In this document: positions 33,233 to 42,805 of the stretch, in pieces | Layout of the letters: every line of letters begins with the position of its first letter | How positions within the stretch are numbered: the stretch's first letter is position 1 | DNA from: Flavobacterium piscis | GTDB taxonomy: Bacteria; Bacteroidota; Bacteroidia; Flavobacteriales; Flavobacteriaceae | DNA: 64,000 nucleotides | Direction of reading: 5' to 3' | NCBI RefSeq assembly: GCF_001686925.1 | Contig: NZ_LVEN01000027.1 | Location: 434,001 to 498,000, forward strand | Notes under the pieces: model-generated | Database searches by the model: none | What the model saw: only the letters and a program-made list of their open reading frames with translations | What the model was told of the DNA's origin: nothing | Made by a program: the position numbers and the translations under genes

Positions 33233-33727
33233 ATGGAAAATTTAAAGAAAGCGTATATAGCCGGAGGATGTTTTTGGGGTATGGAAGATCTTTTTCGTGT
33301 TCGCCCCGGTGTAATCGATACTGAAGTGGGTTACATTGGCGGGGAAAATGATAATCCCACTTATCAAAATCATCCCGGGCATGCAGAAGGAATGGAGATT
33401 ACTTATGATGCCAATACAACATCTTTTAAAGAATTATTGGATTACTTTTTCAGAATGCACGATCCAACAACAGTCGACAGGCAGGGTAATGACAAAGGAT
33501 CAAGTTACAGATCAGCTATATTTGTTCAGAACGAAGAAGAGGAAGAGGCTGCAAAAGAAGTAATTCAGCTTGTTGATGATTCAGGGAAATGGCCGGGAAA
33601 AGTGGTTACGACATTGGAACCTATTAGTAAATTTTGGGTTGCCGAAGATTATCATCAGGATTATTTAGTCAAAAATCCAAATGGATATACTTGTCATTTT
33701 GAACGATTTAATACTTCGTTTCTGTAA
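33233..33727 (+). CDS. msrA: Peptide-methionine (S)-S-oxide reductase MsrA
   Basis: A 164-residue MsrA, which reduces the S-epimer of methionine sulfoxide in oxidised proteins. The catalytic motif [11 protein letters not shown] puts the active Cys at residue 13; [17 protein letters not shown] and [20 protein letters not shown] are the conserved substrate-binding segments, and the family ending YHQDYL follows. One extra Cys near the C-terminus (GYTCHFERF) may act in recycling. No signal peptide, so it is cytoplasmic. No msrB fused or adjacent. Confidence 0.95.
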   Translation: MENLKKAYIAGGCFWGMEDLFRVRPGVIDTEVGYIGGENDNPTYQNHPGHAEGMEITYDANTTSFKELLDYFFRMHDPTTVDRQGNDKGSSYRSAIFVQNEEEEEAAKEVIQLVDDSGKWPGKVVTTLEPISKFWVAEDYHQDYLVKNPNGYTCHFERFNTSFL

Positions 33728-33757
33728 GTGTCATGATAATTTGTTTAGAAAAAATAC

Positions 33758-33792
33758 AAACCTCTAAAGTCATTGATTTTGGAGGTTTTTTT
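33758..33792 (+). terminator. Intrinsic terminator of msrA
   Basis: AAACCTC (33758-33764) pairs with GAGGTTT around a loop closing with further A-T pairs, ending in a T run. Confidence 0.75.
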
Positions 33793-33884
33793 ATGCTAAA
33801 GTTTTAATAATCTTATCTTACATAGGATCAACACTAAATGTTGTGGAAAAATATAAAAAAATTAAACTTATTAATTATTTTTCA

Positions 33885-34021
33885 CTACAGAGAACGCAAA
33901 GATTTTATTTAAGGATACTTCTAAAAAACACAAAGTTCACAAAGCTTTGTATTGGCTTAGCTTTGTGAACTTTGTGTTTTTTTATAAAAGAGAAAGATAA
34001 AAAACTTAGCGTTCTCTGTGG
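33885..34021. repeat. Nested inverted-repeat element, 137 bp
   Basis: An inner perfect 23-bp stem (33923-33945 with 33960-33982; core CACAAAGTTCACAAAGC) sits inside outer arms CTACAGAGAACGCAAAG (33885-33901) and CTTAGCGTTCTCTGTGG (34005-34021), complementary at 15 of 17 positions. It lies in the 561-bp gap between msrA and the GNAT gene; the rest of the gap shows no gene. Confidence 0.8.
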
Positions 34022-34288
34022 TTATTTTTTCTCTCAAAAGATTTTTGAATTGGTCCCTAAAACAATAGTTCAATTGATATCAGAATGATAAAATCATATC
34101 ATTTTGATAAGAATATCAATTAGTGAATAAGAACTCGTTTTTGGTATAAGTTGTTTATATAGAGGTAATAATGGTTCTTTAAAGGTGGCCGTTACGGAAT
34201 TGGTATGTAAATTGGAAATTATGTTTTGTATTTCCAATCCATTATAGAATTGTATTATTAATAAAACAGGGAATACAATTAACTAGAT

Positions 34289-34954
34289 ATGAAAACCCTA
34301 CAACGTACAATAGATTTTTCAGGCAAAGATTTTGTAATGCCTGATCCGTTTTACAACGCATCAATCCCCTTAAAAAATAGCCCTATTGAAGAAGAAATAC
34401 CAAATTTTACTGTGGAAGTCGCCAGCACCAAACATGTTTTTTGGATAAAAGAAATTTGCGACGTCACGCTATCATCCGCCATAGCCCGCGGAACGGGAAT
34501 TTCTGGCCGTTCTCCTGAATTACTGGAGTCAAAAATAAAAAAAGGAGAAGCTATTATCGCTTTTACATTAGAGGGAAAATGGGCCGGATTCTCTTTTATA
34601 TCTTCCTGGGAAGATGGACGATATGTTTCTAATTCAGGATTAATTGTGGCACCACAATTCAGACATACAGGTTTGGCAAAAACGATTAAAAGAAAAATCT
34701 TCGAATTGAGCCGTCAAAAATATCCTGATGCAAAAATATTCAGTCTGACGACTGGTTTGGCCGTAATGAAAATGAATCATGAATTGGGTTTTGAGCCCGT
34801 CACGTATTCAGAATTAACTACCGATGAGGTTTTCTGGGAGAATTGCAAATCCTGTGTCAATTGTCCCATACTACTGAGTAAAGAAAGAAAAAACTGTTTG
34901 TGTACAGCCATGCTTTACGATTCTAAACACAACGATTCCTTAAATATTAAATAA
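34289..34954 (+). CDS. GNAT acetyltransferase with C-terminal cysteine cluster
   Basis: A 221-residue GNAT protein. The acetyl-CoA region is SGLIVAPQFRHTGLAKTIKR (about 114-133), followed by MKMNHELGFEPVTYSELTTD. The C-terminus carries CKSCVNCPILLSKERKNCLC, five Cys that could bind a metal. Related Bacteroidota proteins with this Cys tail are often found in arginine biosynthesis clusters, where an N-acylglutamate-synthase role has been suggested; no arg gene is present here, so this may be a paralogue with another job. The next gene, a nucleosidase, starts 76 bp downstream on the same strand. Confidence 0.75.
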   Translation: MKTLQRTIDFSGKDFVMPDPFYNASIPLKNSPIEEEIPNFTVEVASTKHVFWIKEICDVTLSSAIARGTGISGRSPELLESKIKKGEAIIAFTLEGKWAGFSFISSWEDGRYVSNSGLIVAPQFRHTGLAKTIKRKIFELSRQKYPDAKIFSLTTGLAVMKMNHELGFEPVTYSELTTDEVFWENCKSCVNCPILLSKERKNCLCTAMLYDSKHNDSLNIK

Positions 34955-35030
34955 AAAAAATCAAATCATTTTGAAAATATAGAAGTAAATAATACCCGAT
35001 ATTTGCAACATAAAAAATACTTCAATTTTT

Positions 35031-35645
35031 ATGATAAAGATTAACGAAAAACATACATACCCATTCAAAGATGTGCTTTTTACATTTGCCCTGGCTTCTG
35101 AAGCAGCCGAAGTGTTTAAAGATCATACCGCCCTTATTACCGGAATAGGAAAGGTCAATGCTGCCTACGAATTAACCAAAGCGATACAATTAAAAAGACC
35201 TTCGGTAATTGTAAATCTGGGTTCGGCAGGAAGTACTCATTTTAAGAAAGGTGATGTAGTTTGCTGTACAAAATTTGTTCAAAGGGATATGGATGTTAGA
35301 GGACTTGGTTTTGCTCTGTACGAAACACCTTTGTCTGGTTTGCCACCCGTTTTAGAATATGGTCTGGAAATGAACGCACTGCCTGTAGGTATTTGCGGTA
35401 CAGGAGATAGTTTCGAAATGCAGCATTCTGAAACGATCTATGATGTGGTAGATATGGAATCTTACGCGTTGGCTATGATTGCTATGAAAGAAAACATTCC
35501 GTTTTTGTGTTTAAAATATATTTCTGATGGCGCCGATGATAATGCAGCCGAAGACTGGAGTGTTCAGGTTCATAAAGCCGCTGTTGCTTATGGCAGTATT
35601 TTAAAATTGAATATAAACGAAGCTGCAGATATTCTTAGAGAATAA
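35031..35645 (+). CDS. Nucleosidase/phosphorylase-like protein (MTA/SAH nucleosidase family)
   Basis: A 204-residue member of the PNP/MTAN superfamily. ITGIGKVNAAYELTKAI and VIVNLGSAGSTHFKKGDVV are the phosphate/ribose-binding region; VVDMESYALAMIAM holds the ME-x-(Y/A) ribose contact; LKYISDGADDNAAEDW includes the S-D motif whose Asp protonates the base. Enzymes of this group split methylthioadenosine or adenosylhomocysteine into base and sugar; the exact substrate is open. It is shorter than typical MTAN (about 230). Cytoplasmic. Confidence 0.82.
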   Translation: MIKINEKHTYPFKDVLFTFALASEAAEVFKDHTALITGIGKVNAAYELTKAIQLKRPSVIVNLGSAGSTHFKKGDVVCCTKFVQRDMDVRGLGFALYETPLSGLPPVLEYGLEMNALPVGICGTGDSFEMQHSETIYDVVDMESYALAMIAMKENIPFLCLKYISDGADDNAAEDWSVQVHKAAVAYGSILKLNINEAADILRE

Positions 35646-35661
35646 TGAATAAGATTTTTTC

Positions 35662-35733
35662 TCTCGCAGATTCAACAGATTTTTTGATAAAATCTGACAA
35701 AAAAAATCTGCTAAATCTGTCAAATCTGCGAGA
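35662..35733. repeat. Inverted-repeat element of the AGATT/CTGCGAG type
   Basis: TCTCGCAGATT (35662-35672) pairs perfectly with AATCTGCGAGA (35723-35733), with further internal AAATCTG repeats. It looks like another dispersed hairpin of this genome, just after the nucleosidase stop. Confidence 0.7.
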
Positions 35734-35817
35734 CTGATATCAGTGTATTTTTCAAAATCATTTTAATCCCATAATCTGTGGCAGAATAAAACTTTGCGAC
35801 TGGGACTATGCAATAAA

Positions 35818-35852
35818 AAAAGGCTGCCTGAATAGATTTCAGACAGCCTTTT
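35818..35852 (-). terminator. Intrinsic terminator for the second RND operon
   Basis: AAAAGGCTGCCTGAA (35818-35832) pairs with TTCAGACAGCCTTTT (35838-35852) with one mismatch, loop TAGAT. Positioned 60 bp past the outer-membrane channel stop. Confidence 0.8.
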
Positions 35853-35911
35853 AATAACTGCAGTTTTTATGTACTAATTTAAAAATTTACGACCAATTAG
35901 TTGCTTTAAGA

Positions 35912-37366
35912 TTAATTTATTCCTCCTCCTAAAGCTTTGTACAATAATACCTGTGACTCTGCATTTTTTAGCTGAATATCAACAAAATCCAGTTCGGCCT
36001 GCAGTTTATTTTTTTGCGCATTAATAATTTCCAGATAATTGGCATAACCGCTCAAATACAAATCATTCGAAACGTTTACGGCAATTTCAAGATGTTCAAT
36101 TTCTTTCGATTTGTATTTCAAAACACCAACAAAAGATTCTGTTCTGTGCAGTAAAGCACTCAACTCATTATACGCCGTTGTAATCGTATTTTGATATTGT
36201 AAAAACGAGATTTGCTGCCTTTTGTTAGACACAAAAAAATCCTGTTTAATCTGTCCTTTATTAAAAATAGGAGCTGTTAATCCGCCAAGTAATTGCCAGG
36301 CAAATGATCCGTTATCGAAAAAGGTGGAGAAAGAAAACGAATTAAAACCAGCATAACCACCCAAATTTAAAGTTGGGAAAAAGGCCGCACGCGCTGCTTT
36401 TGCATCAGCATTTGTAGCGCGCAGTTCATGATAGGCTTCAGCAACATCCGGTCTTTTATGAATAATGGAATCCACGCTTATTTTTTGATTTAAAACTTCA
36501 AGATGTCCAGAAAGGAAATCGGTACTTCTTTCGATTTTTCCGCCGTATTCTCCTAAAAGATTTAACAACGCCTTTTCGGTTTGATCAATGCTTAGATTGA
36601 GTTGTTCGGCTTCCGCCAAAATGTTGTTGTTCTGCGCATTAAACTGTTGAACAGCCAATTCTGTCGCTTTACCCACAGAGCGCTGCGCCGAAACAATATC
36701 AAGCGCTCTTTGTTGTGTTTTAAGGTTCTTTTTGTAAATCTCGGCCTGTTTATCCAGCGCAATGAGTTTATAATACAAATCAGCAACATCACTTAATAAA
36801 CGGGTTTGCAGTAAACGCATTCCTTGTTGAGAAGCAAAGAATCGTTCGCGTGCTGCTTTTTTACGATTACTCAGTTTCCCCCATATATCAGCTTCCCAGG
36901 AAACTTTTCCACCTAAAAACAGGTTAGGAGAAACACTTTCATTTATCCTTTGTTTATCATTAATGTTTTGAGAAAAATTGGTATCAAAATTCCCTACACC
37001 ATCCATAGTATATTTTCCGTAACGGGTTCCCGAAAGATCTGCCTGAAGATCTAAAGAAGGTAAAAGTGCCAGTTTTGCCACTTTTAAATGCGAATTGGCA
37101 ATTAAAATTCGTTCCTCCATAATTAAATAATCAGGATTTTGAGCAATAGCTTTCTTCAAAAGATTTTCAAGTTTCTCATCTTTGAAATAGGTTGCTGTTT
37201 GTAGCGGAATAAAATTTTGCAGGCTATCAGCAGCTTTTTTTCTTTTCAGGTCAAAATTTTCCGGCAGCTGTTTCGCTGCCAGATTATCATTGATTTTTGG
37301 AGCGGAGCAAGCTGTAAGAAGCAAAATGCCGCCAAAGATTATATATCGATTTATTTGTTGTTTCAT
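35912..37366 (-). CDS. Outer-membrane efflux channel, TolC/OprM family (second operon)
   Basis: A 484-residue outer-membrane factor lipoprotein (signal ending GGILLLTACSAPK). Two OEP repeats are visible; diagnostic strings are GGKVSWEADIWGKLSNRKKA, DSIIHKRPDVAEAYHELRAT and the final SQVLLYKALGGGIN. It would serve the pump encoded immediately upstream (3-bp gap). It is clearly related to, but differs throughout from, the channel of the first RND operon. Last gene of the operon, before a strong terminator. Confidence 0.92.
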   Translation of the reverse strand: MKQQINRYIIFGGILLLTACSAPKINDNLAAKQLPENFDLKRKKAADSLQNFIPLQTATYFKDEKLENLLKKAIAQNPDYLIMEERILIANSHLKVAKLALLPSLDLQADLSGTRYGKYTMDGVGNFDTNFSQNINDKQRINESVSPNLFLGGKVSWEADIWGKLSNRKKAARERFFASQQGMRLLQTRLLSDVADLYYKLIALDKQAEIYKKNLKTQQRALDIVSAQRSVGKATELAVQQFNAQNNNILAEAEQLNLSIDQTEKALLNLLGEYGGKIERSTDFLSGHLEVLNQKISVDSIIHKRPDVAEAYHELRATNADAKAARAAFFPTLNLGGYAGFNSFSFSTFFDNGSFAWQLLGGLTAPIFNKGQIKQDFFVSNKRQQISFLQYQNTITTAYNELSALLHRTESFVGVLKYKSKEIEHLEIAVNVSNDLYLSGYANYLEIINAQKNKLQAELDFVDIQLKNAESQVLLYKALGGGIN

Positions 37367-37369
37367 GTT

Positions 37370-40300
37370 TTATTTTTTATTCATTGCTTTTTCTAATTTG
37401 GCAAACAAGATGTAAAGTCCCGGAATTATTACCAGTCCAAAAACAGTTCCTATAAGCATTCCTCCGGCGGCAGCGGTACCAATAGAACGGTTACCAACTG
37501 CTCCGGCTCCGGTTGCAATACACAACGGAATCAATCCGGATATAAAAGCAAATGAGGTCATAAGAATTGGCCTGAAACGAAGTCTTGCTCCTTCGATTGC
37601 GGCCTGGGTAATTTCGCGTCCTAATTTATTTTGAGCCATCGCAAATTCCACAATTAAAATGGCATTTTTGGCGAGCAGACCAATCAGCATGACTAGTGCG
37701 ACCTGAGCATAAATGTTATTATCTAAACCAACCATTAAAAGCGCGAGATAAGAACCAAATACTCCTACCGGTAAACTTAAAAGTACCGGAAACGGCAATA
37801 GTAAACTTTCGTACTGTGCGGCAAGAAGCAGATAAACAAACAAAATACATAAAGCAAAAATATAGATGGTTTGATTTCCGGAGAGGATTTCCTCACGCGT
37901 CATACCAGACCACTGCAGTTCAAAACGGCTTGGGAGTTTTTCTGCTGCAATTTTCTCTACTGCTGCAATCGCTTCTCCTGAACTAAAACCTTCGGCAGGT
38001 TCACCGTTGATCATAGCCGACATATACATATTGTAACGCGTTAAAACCTCAGGGCCATACACACGCTCCAATTTTATGAAGGTCGAAAAAGGAACCATTT
38101 CGCCGGCATCATTTTTTAGATACATATCAAGAATGCTTTCTGGATTTTTTCTAAACTGCGGACTGGCCTGAACCATTACTTTGTACATTTGAGAAAAACG
38201 AATAAAGTTGGTCGCATAAAATGAACCCAGCATGGTCTGTAAAGTCGCCATGGCATTGTCTACAGAAATTCCTTTTTTGGCTGCAAGATCATAATCAACA
38301 TGAATTAGATATTGAGGAAAAGTCGCATCGAAACTGGTAAAAGAATTCTGAATTTCAGGCGAAGCATTTAACTCTTTTATAAAGTTTTTAGTGACTTCAT
38401 CTGTATTGCTAATCGTTCCGCCGGATTTATCCAGTAAACGCATTTCAAAACCGCTTGTATTTCCAAATCCAGGAACTGTTGGCGGAGCAAAAATTTCGAT
38501 CTGTGCATCTGTAATGCCTTTTGTTTTCTCAGTTAGTAGCGCAATAAATTCATTCACAGAAATATCACGTTCCTTCCAGTCTTTCAAATTAATCATTCCC
38601 ATTCCGTAAGAAGCTCCGGCGATTTCAGTAACAATACTATATCCCGCAAGAGTAGTAACGTTGTCCACTCCATTTATTCCTTTGGCAAGACGGGTTACTT
38701 CATCAAGCGCTTTTTCGGTACGTTCTACCGTAGCTCCCTGAGGGGTCGTTACATTTACATACACCATTCCCTGATCTTCAGAAGGAATAAATCCGGAAGG
38801 AAGAAATTTGCTTGTTCCCCAGGTTAAGAAGCAAAACAGCACTAGTAAACCAACCGTAACCACCGTACGATCTGCAAATTTCACAAGTACTTTAATGTAT
38901 TTAGAAGTAATATTGTCAAACCATTTATTGAATCTGTGAAAAAATCGGTCCAGTAAAGAAGTTTTCTTTTTATTAGGATCATGCGCCTTAAGCATAATGG
39001 CACATAAAGCGGGGGTAAGCGTAAGGGCATTAATTCCTGAAATAACAATACTAATAGCCATCGTCAACGAGAACTGCCTATAGAAAACCCCAACCGGACC
39101 ACTCAGGAAAGCTACCGGAATAAATACTGCCGCCATAACAATGGTAATCGCAATTACGGCTCCGGTAATTTCTTTCATGGCGCTAATAGTAGCGGGGAGC
39201 GGATCCATATGTTCTTCGGAAATTTTTACGTGCACGGCTTCGACGACGACAATCGCGTTATCGACTACAATTCCGATAGAAAGAACCAGAGCAAAAAGCG
39301 TTAGCAAGTTGATAGAGAATCCCATCATCGACATAAAGGTAAACGAACCAATAAGTGCTACAGGCACAGCGAGAACAGGAATTAAAGTGGAACGCCAGTC
39401 CTGAAGAAAAATAAAAACAACAAAAGCAACCAGAATAAAGGCTTCGATTAGCGTTTTTATAACTTCATCGATGGAGGCATCAAGAAAACGGGATACATCA
39501 TAAGCAATGTTAAAATTCATTCCCGGAGGAAAAGAAGTCCCTTTAAGTTCAGCCATTTTTTCTTTTACGCTGGCAATTACTTCAGACGCATTCGAACCCG
39601 GACGCTGTTTCAACATGATGGAGGCTGAGGGTTTTCCGTCGGTTTTAGAAACCATTCCATAACTCATCGAACCAAATTCAATATTCGAAATATCTTTTAG
39701 TCGTAATATCGTTCCGTCAGAATTTGCCCTAAGCGGAATCTCTTCGTATTGTTTAGGTTCGAAAAATTTCCCTCCGTATTTTATAACGTACTGAAGTTCA
39801 TTGTTTAATTGTCCTGATCCTTCACCAACTTTACCCGGAGCAGCAGAAATATTTTGTTTTTGGAGTGAACCAATAACCTCATTTGCCGAAATATTATACG
39901 AAAGCATTTTTTGAGGATCAAGCCACACACGCATCGAATATTCTTTCTGACCCATGATTTCGGCACGGCCAACACCATCAATACGTTTTAATTCCTGCAG
40001 AATATTAATATCCGTAAAATTGAAGATAAATTGTTCATCCTGAGTTTCATCTGTACTGGTAATATTAAGGTACATCAACATACTGTTTACCTCTTTTTCT
40101 GTAGTAACTCCGGCCCGAATTACCTCTTCAGGAAGTTCGTCAAGTATGGTTGTTACACGGTTTTGTACGTTTACGGCGGCTAAATCAGGATCGGTTCCTA
40201 CTTCAAAGAAAACCTGAATAAGTGTTAAACCATCATTCGAAGTTACCGTCGACATATACGTCATTCCCGGTACACCGTTTATGGCACGTTCTAACGGAAG

Positions 40301-40486
40301 TGCAACCGCATCGGCAGAAACTTCGGCATTTGCACCTGTATATTTAGCCGTTACGGTTACAGAAGGCGGCACAATATCAGGAAATTGTGTTATGGGAAGC
40401 TGGAATAAAGCTAATATTCCAAGCAGTACTATCATAACCGAGATGATTAATGATAATATTTTTCTTTTAATAAACATTTCGATCAT
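37370..40486 (-). CDS. RND efflux pump, HAE1 family (second operon)
   Basis: A 1038-residue AcrB-type pump. N-terminal helix LSLIISVMIVLLGILALFQL, two periplasmic porter regions, and the late GLLAKNAILIVEFAMAQNKL with the TM10 lysine. In TM4 the motif is VLSIGIVVDNAIVVVEAV: one of the two relay Asp positions is Asn, unlike the DD in the first pump of this window. This variant occurs in functional RND pumps, so activity is not excluded. Works with the adaptor encoded 28 bp upstream and the channel downstream. Substrates unknown. Confidence 0.93.
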   Translation of the reverse strand: MIEMFIKRKILSLIISVMIVLLGILALFQLPITQFPDIVPPSVTVTAKYTGANAEVSADAVALPLERAINGVPGMTYMSTVTSNDGLTLIQVFFEVGTDPDLAAVNVQNRVTTILDELPEEVIRAGVTTEKEVNSMLMYLNITSTDETQDEQFIFNFTDINILQELKRIDGVGRAEIMGQKEYSMRVWLDPQKMLSYNISANEVIGSLQKQNISAAPGKVGEGSGQLNNELQYVIKYGGKFFEPKQYEEIPLRANSDGTILRLKDISNIEFGSMSYGMVSKTDGKPSASIMLKQRPGSNASEVIASVKEKMAELKGTSFPPGMNFNIAYDVSRFLDASIDEVIKTLIEAFILVAFVVFIFLQDWRSTLIPVLAVPVALIGSFTFMSMMGFSINLLTLFALVLSIGIVVDNAIVVVEAVHVKISEEHMDPLPATISAMKEITGAVIAITIVMAAVFIPVAFLSGPVGVFYRQFSLTMAISIVISGINALTLTPALCAIMLKAHDPNKKKTSLLDRFFHRFNKWFDNITSKYIKVLVKFADRTVVTVGLLVLFCFLTWGTSKFLPSGFIPSEDQGMVYVNVTTPQGATVERTEKALDEVTRLAKGINGVDNVTTLAGYSIVTEIAGASYGMGMINLKDWKERDISVNEFIALLTEKTKGITDAQIEIFAPPTVPGFGNTSGFEMRLLDKSGGTISNTDEVTKNFIKELNASPEIQNSFTSFDATFPQYLIHVDYDLAAKKGISVDNAMATLQTMLGSFYATNFIRFSQMYKVMVQASPQFRKNPESILDMYLKNDAGEMVPFSTFIKLERVYGPEVLTRYNMYMSAMINGEPAEGFSSGEAIAAVEKIAAEKLPSRFELQWSGMTREEILSGNQTIYIFALCILFVYLLLAAQYESLLLPFPVLLSLPVGVFGSYLALLMVGLDNNIYAQVALVMLIGLLAKNAILIVEFAMAQNKLGREITQAAIEGARLRFRPILMTSFAFISGLIPLCIATGAGAVGNRSIGTAAAGGMLIGTVFGLVIIPGLYILFAKLEKAMNKK

Positions 40487-40514
40487 TTTGAAATCTTTTT
40501 ATGATGTATAATAA

Positions 40515-41621
40515 TTACAGGTTTACACTTTGAGTTTGTTTGATATTGATTTTATCGCCATCACGTAAGGATTGAATTCCTTCCTGAACAATTAAATCAT
40601 TGTTTTTTAAACCTTTATTTAAAATATATGCATCATCAAGAGTACTCCCAATGGTTACGTTTGTCATTTTAATGATCCCTTCTTTATTCACTACAAATAC
40701 AAACTGTTTGTCCTGAATAGAGAAAACAGCTTTTTGCGGAATTACGATCACATTCTTTTTTGGTTCAGAAATAATGAGTTTTCCTGATGTACCATGCTTT
40801 ATAAATCCTTGCGGATTATGAAATTTAGCTTTGTACTGAATAGATCCTGTTTGTCTGTCGATATCTCCATCGGCCGTTTTTAATTCACCATTATGACTGT
40901 AAACGGCGCCATTTGGCAAAACCAGTTTTATATCTCCTTTTGTATTTAGTGTTTTATCCGTCATCATTTGAAAATAGATATTTTCAGGAATAGAAAAATA
41001 AGCATAAACATCATCTAATTGGGAAAGTGTGGTTAAATGCGAACCGTTTTCGACAAGACTTCCTTCTTTAAAAGGGATACGATCTATTGTACCATCAAAA
41101 GGAGCTCTGATAGTAGTAAAATTAATTTGCTGATTAATGGCTTTTCGTTCTGCAGAAGCATGCGCAACCTTAGCCGAAGCCGCATCGTGTCTGGCTTTTG
41201 ATAATTCTAATTCTTTGTCTGCAATTACTTTTTTATTAAAAAGAGTTTGTGCCTGCTCAAGTTCTACGGTGGCGATTCTTAAGTCTGCCAAACTGCTTTT
41301 GTAGCTGGCTTCAGCTTTTAATAGCTGGATTTGAAGTTCGACATCGCTTATTTTAAATAAAAGCTGTCCTTTTTTTACTAATTGTCCTTCGCTGATATAA
41401 ACTTTTTCAAGTAGTCCCGGAATACGAACATGAATTTCAACATTGTTTTTTGCATGTACATCTGCAACAAATCGATTTGAAACTATTGTGTCCTGCAACG
41501 TGACTTTATAGACCGGTACTGTTTTTACATTATTGGTGTTTTTTTTGGTTTTATCTCCGCACGAGACTAAAACAAAGAGGGATAAAATAAAAAGTAAAAG
41601 GTGATTTTTATAAATGTTCAT
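40515..41621 (-). CDS. RND efflux periplasmic adaptor (second operon)
   Basis: A 368-residue lipoprotein adaptor (signal ending SLFVLVSCGDKTKK). VEIHVRIPGLLEKVYISEGQ is the lipoyl half-motif, followed by a coiled-coil hairpin (about 100-160) and INFTTIRAPFDGTIDRIPFK, the second lipoyl half. First gene of the minus-strand RND operon. No TetR or other regulator gene is adjacent; 219 bp upstream ends a small gene in the same direction. Confidence 0.92.
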   Translation of the reverse strand: MNIYKNHLLLFILSLFVLVSCGDKTKKNTNNVKTVPVYKVTLQDTIVSNRFVADVHAKNNVEIHVRIPGLLEKVYISEGQLVKKGQLLFKISDVELQIQLLKAEASYKSSLADLRIATVELEQAQTLFNKKVIADKELELSKARHDAASAKVAHASAERKAINQQINFTTIRAPFDGTIDRIPFKEGSLVENGSHLTTLSQLDDVYAYFSIPENIYFQMMTDKTLNTKGDIKLVLPNGAVYSHNGELKTADGDIDRQTGSIQYKAKFHNPQGFIKHGTSGKLIISEPKKNVIVIPQKAVFSIQDKQFVFVVNKEGIIKMTNVTIGSTLDDAYILNKGLKNNDLIVQEGIQSLRDGDKINIKQTQSVNL

Positions 41622-41840
41622 GAGTGATTTTTAAAAAATTGTATATAAATAGTGGCTCTCCCTGATTATTAATCACAGGAAGTAGAATGAAGATAAGTAT
41701 CGAAAATATAGATGTACAGGCAGAAGCCGTAAGAGCTGGACCGTGTTTTTTTGAGAAATGTTTGTATAAATAATATGCCCTTTATAAAAAATAAAAGACA
41801 GTAGAACAAAAGTTCTCTACATCAAAAAATAGATTGAAAC

Positions 41841-42203
41841 CTAGAAAAGTTGGTATAAATGAAGGTGAGTATGACGCTGTATTTGATAAATGGTAGCGAT
41901 ACCGTAAATCAGGCTGTCTTCTAAAATTTTAAAATTGAGGAGCTTAGAAAAGTAAAGTGTTTTCAGGATATTACTATCCGAAGTTGTAGCCCGGTATTTT
42001 ATTTTCTTTTTAACTATGAAATGAATCTCCAGATTTTTAGACATTGACACATCTGAAGAAAAAAGAGGCGGAAGTTCATCAGTAGTAAAATTCTCCTGAT
42101 GGCAATAATCATTAAGTTTTGGCTGATATTTATAATACTCTGTACTTCTTAAAAAAGAAAGTAAGAATAAAAAAATGAGACAAATAAACTTAAAATGTTT
42201 CAT
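41841..42203 (-). CDS. Small exported hypothetical protein (120 aa)
   Basis: Hydrophobic N-terminus (MKHFKFICLIFLFLLSFL) as a signal or anchor, then a polar region; the C-terminus contains the His-rich RHTHLHLYQLF. Start taken at the second in-frame ATG, which begins the signal-like stretch. No family recognised. It precedes the second RND operon in the same direction; the His-rich tail might bind metal, but this is speculation. Confidence 0.45.
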   Translation of the reverse strand: MKHFKFICLIFLFLLSFLRSTEYYKYQPKLNDYCHQENFTTDELPPLFSSDVSMSKNLEIHFIVKKKIKYRATTSDSNILKTLYFSKLLNFKILEDSLIYGIATIYQIQRHTHLHLYQLF

Positions 42204-42805
42204 GAACAATAGTATAAACCTTCTGAATGGTTTTGTTAAAAAATGACAGGAGATAAATTTGATGGTGCGCCAAATATACTAATTTGAAAAATAAGCAATT
42301 CTTAATTTTTTCTAAAAACGGTAAAAATTTAAGTTTTCATAACATTCAATTCAGGATAAATAGTAGTCTTATTTTTTATTTTAAGAAGCAAATTCATCTA
42401 TTATTTTATTTAAAGTTTGTTATGAACTTTTTTTAAATAAATATTAAATGTTTGATAGTAAAGTAGATATTGGTGCTTAATGTTTTTTTGTATTTAAAAT
42501 TTAAAGAAGGACTGTCTGAAGTTTTTAAAAAAAATAAGAAAAGTTGATCTTTTTTTCTCTCACTATTAGTTTTTTTTAGTTTTTTTTACGGGTTTTTTAT
42601 ATGTAATAAAAAGATTAAAAAAATCCTCTTTTACAATTTGCAAACTAAATTTTTAAAAAAGTTTACGAACCTTGATTAAATTTCTGTTCTTTGCCAATTA
42701 AAGTTTTTATTAAAAAAAAGTAACGAAACTTAAGTCTTAGCGACCAATTTAAAATACAATATTATTAGTTATTTTAAGTTAAGACTAATTAGCGTATTTG
42801 CGTTT
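42204..42805. other. AT-rich intergenic gap, 602 bp
   Basis: No gene, repeat or clear operator was found. It separates divergent units (the small exported protein and the ECF sigma gene) and is rich in A/T homopolymers. Confidence 0.5.
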
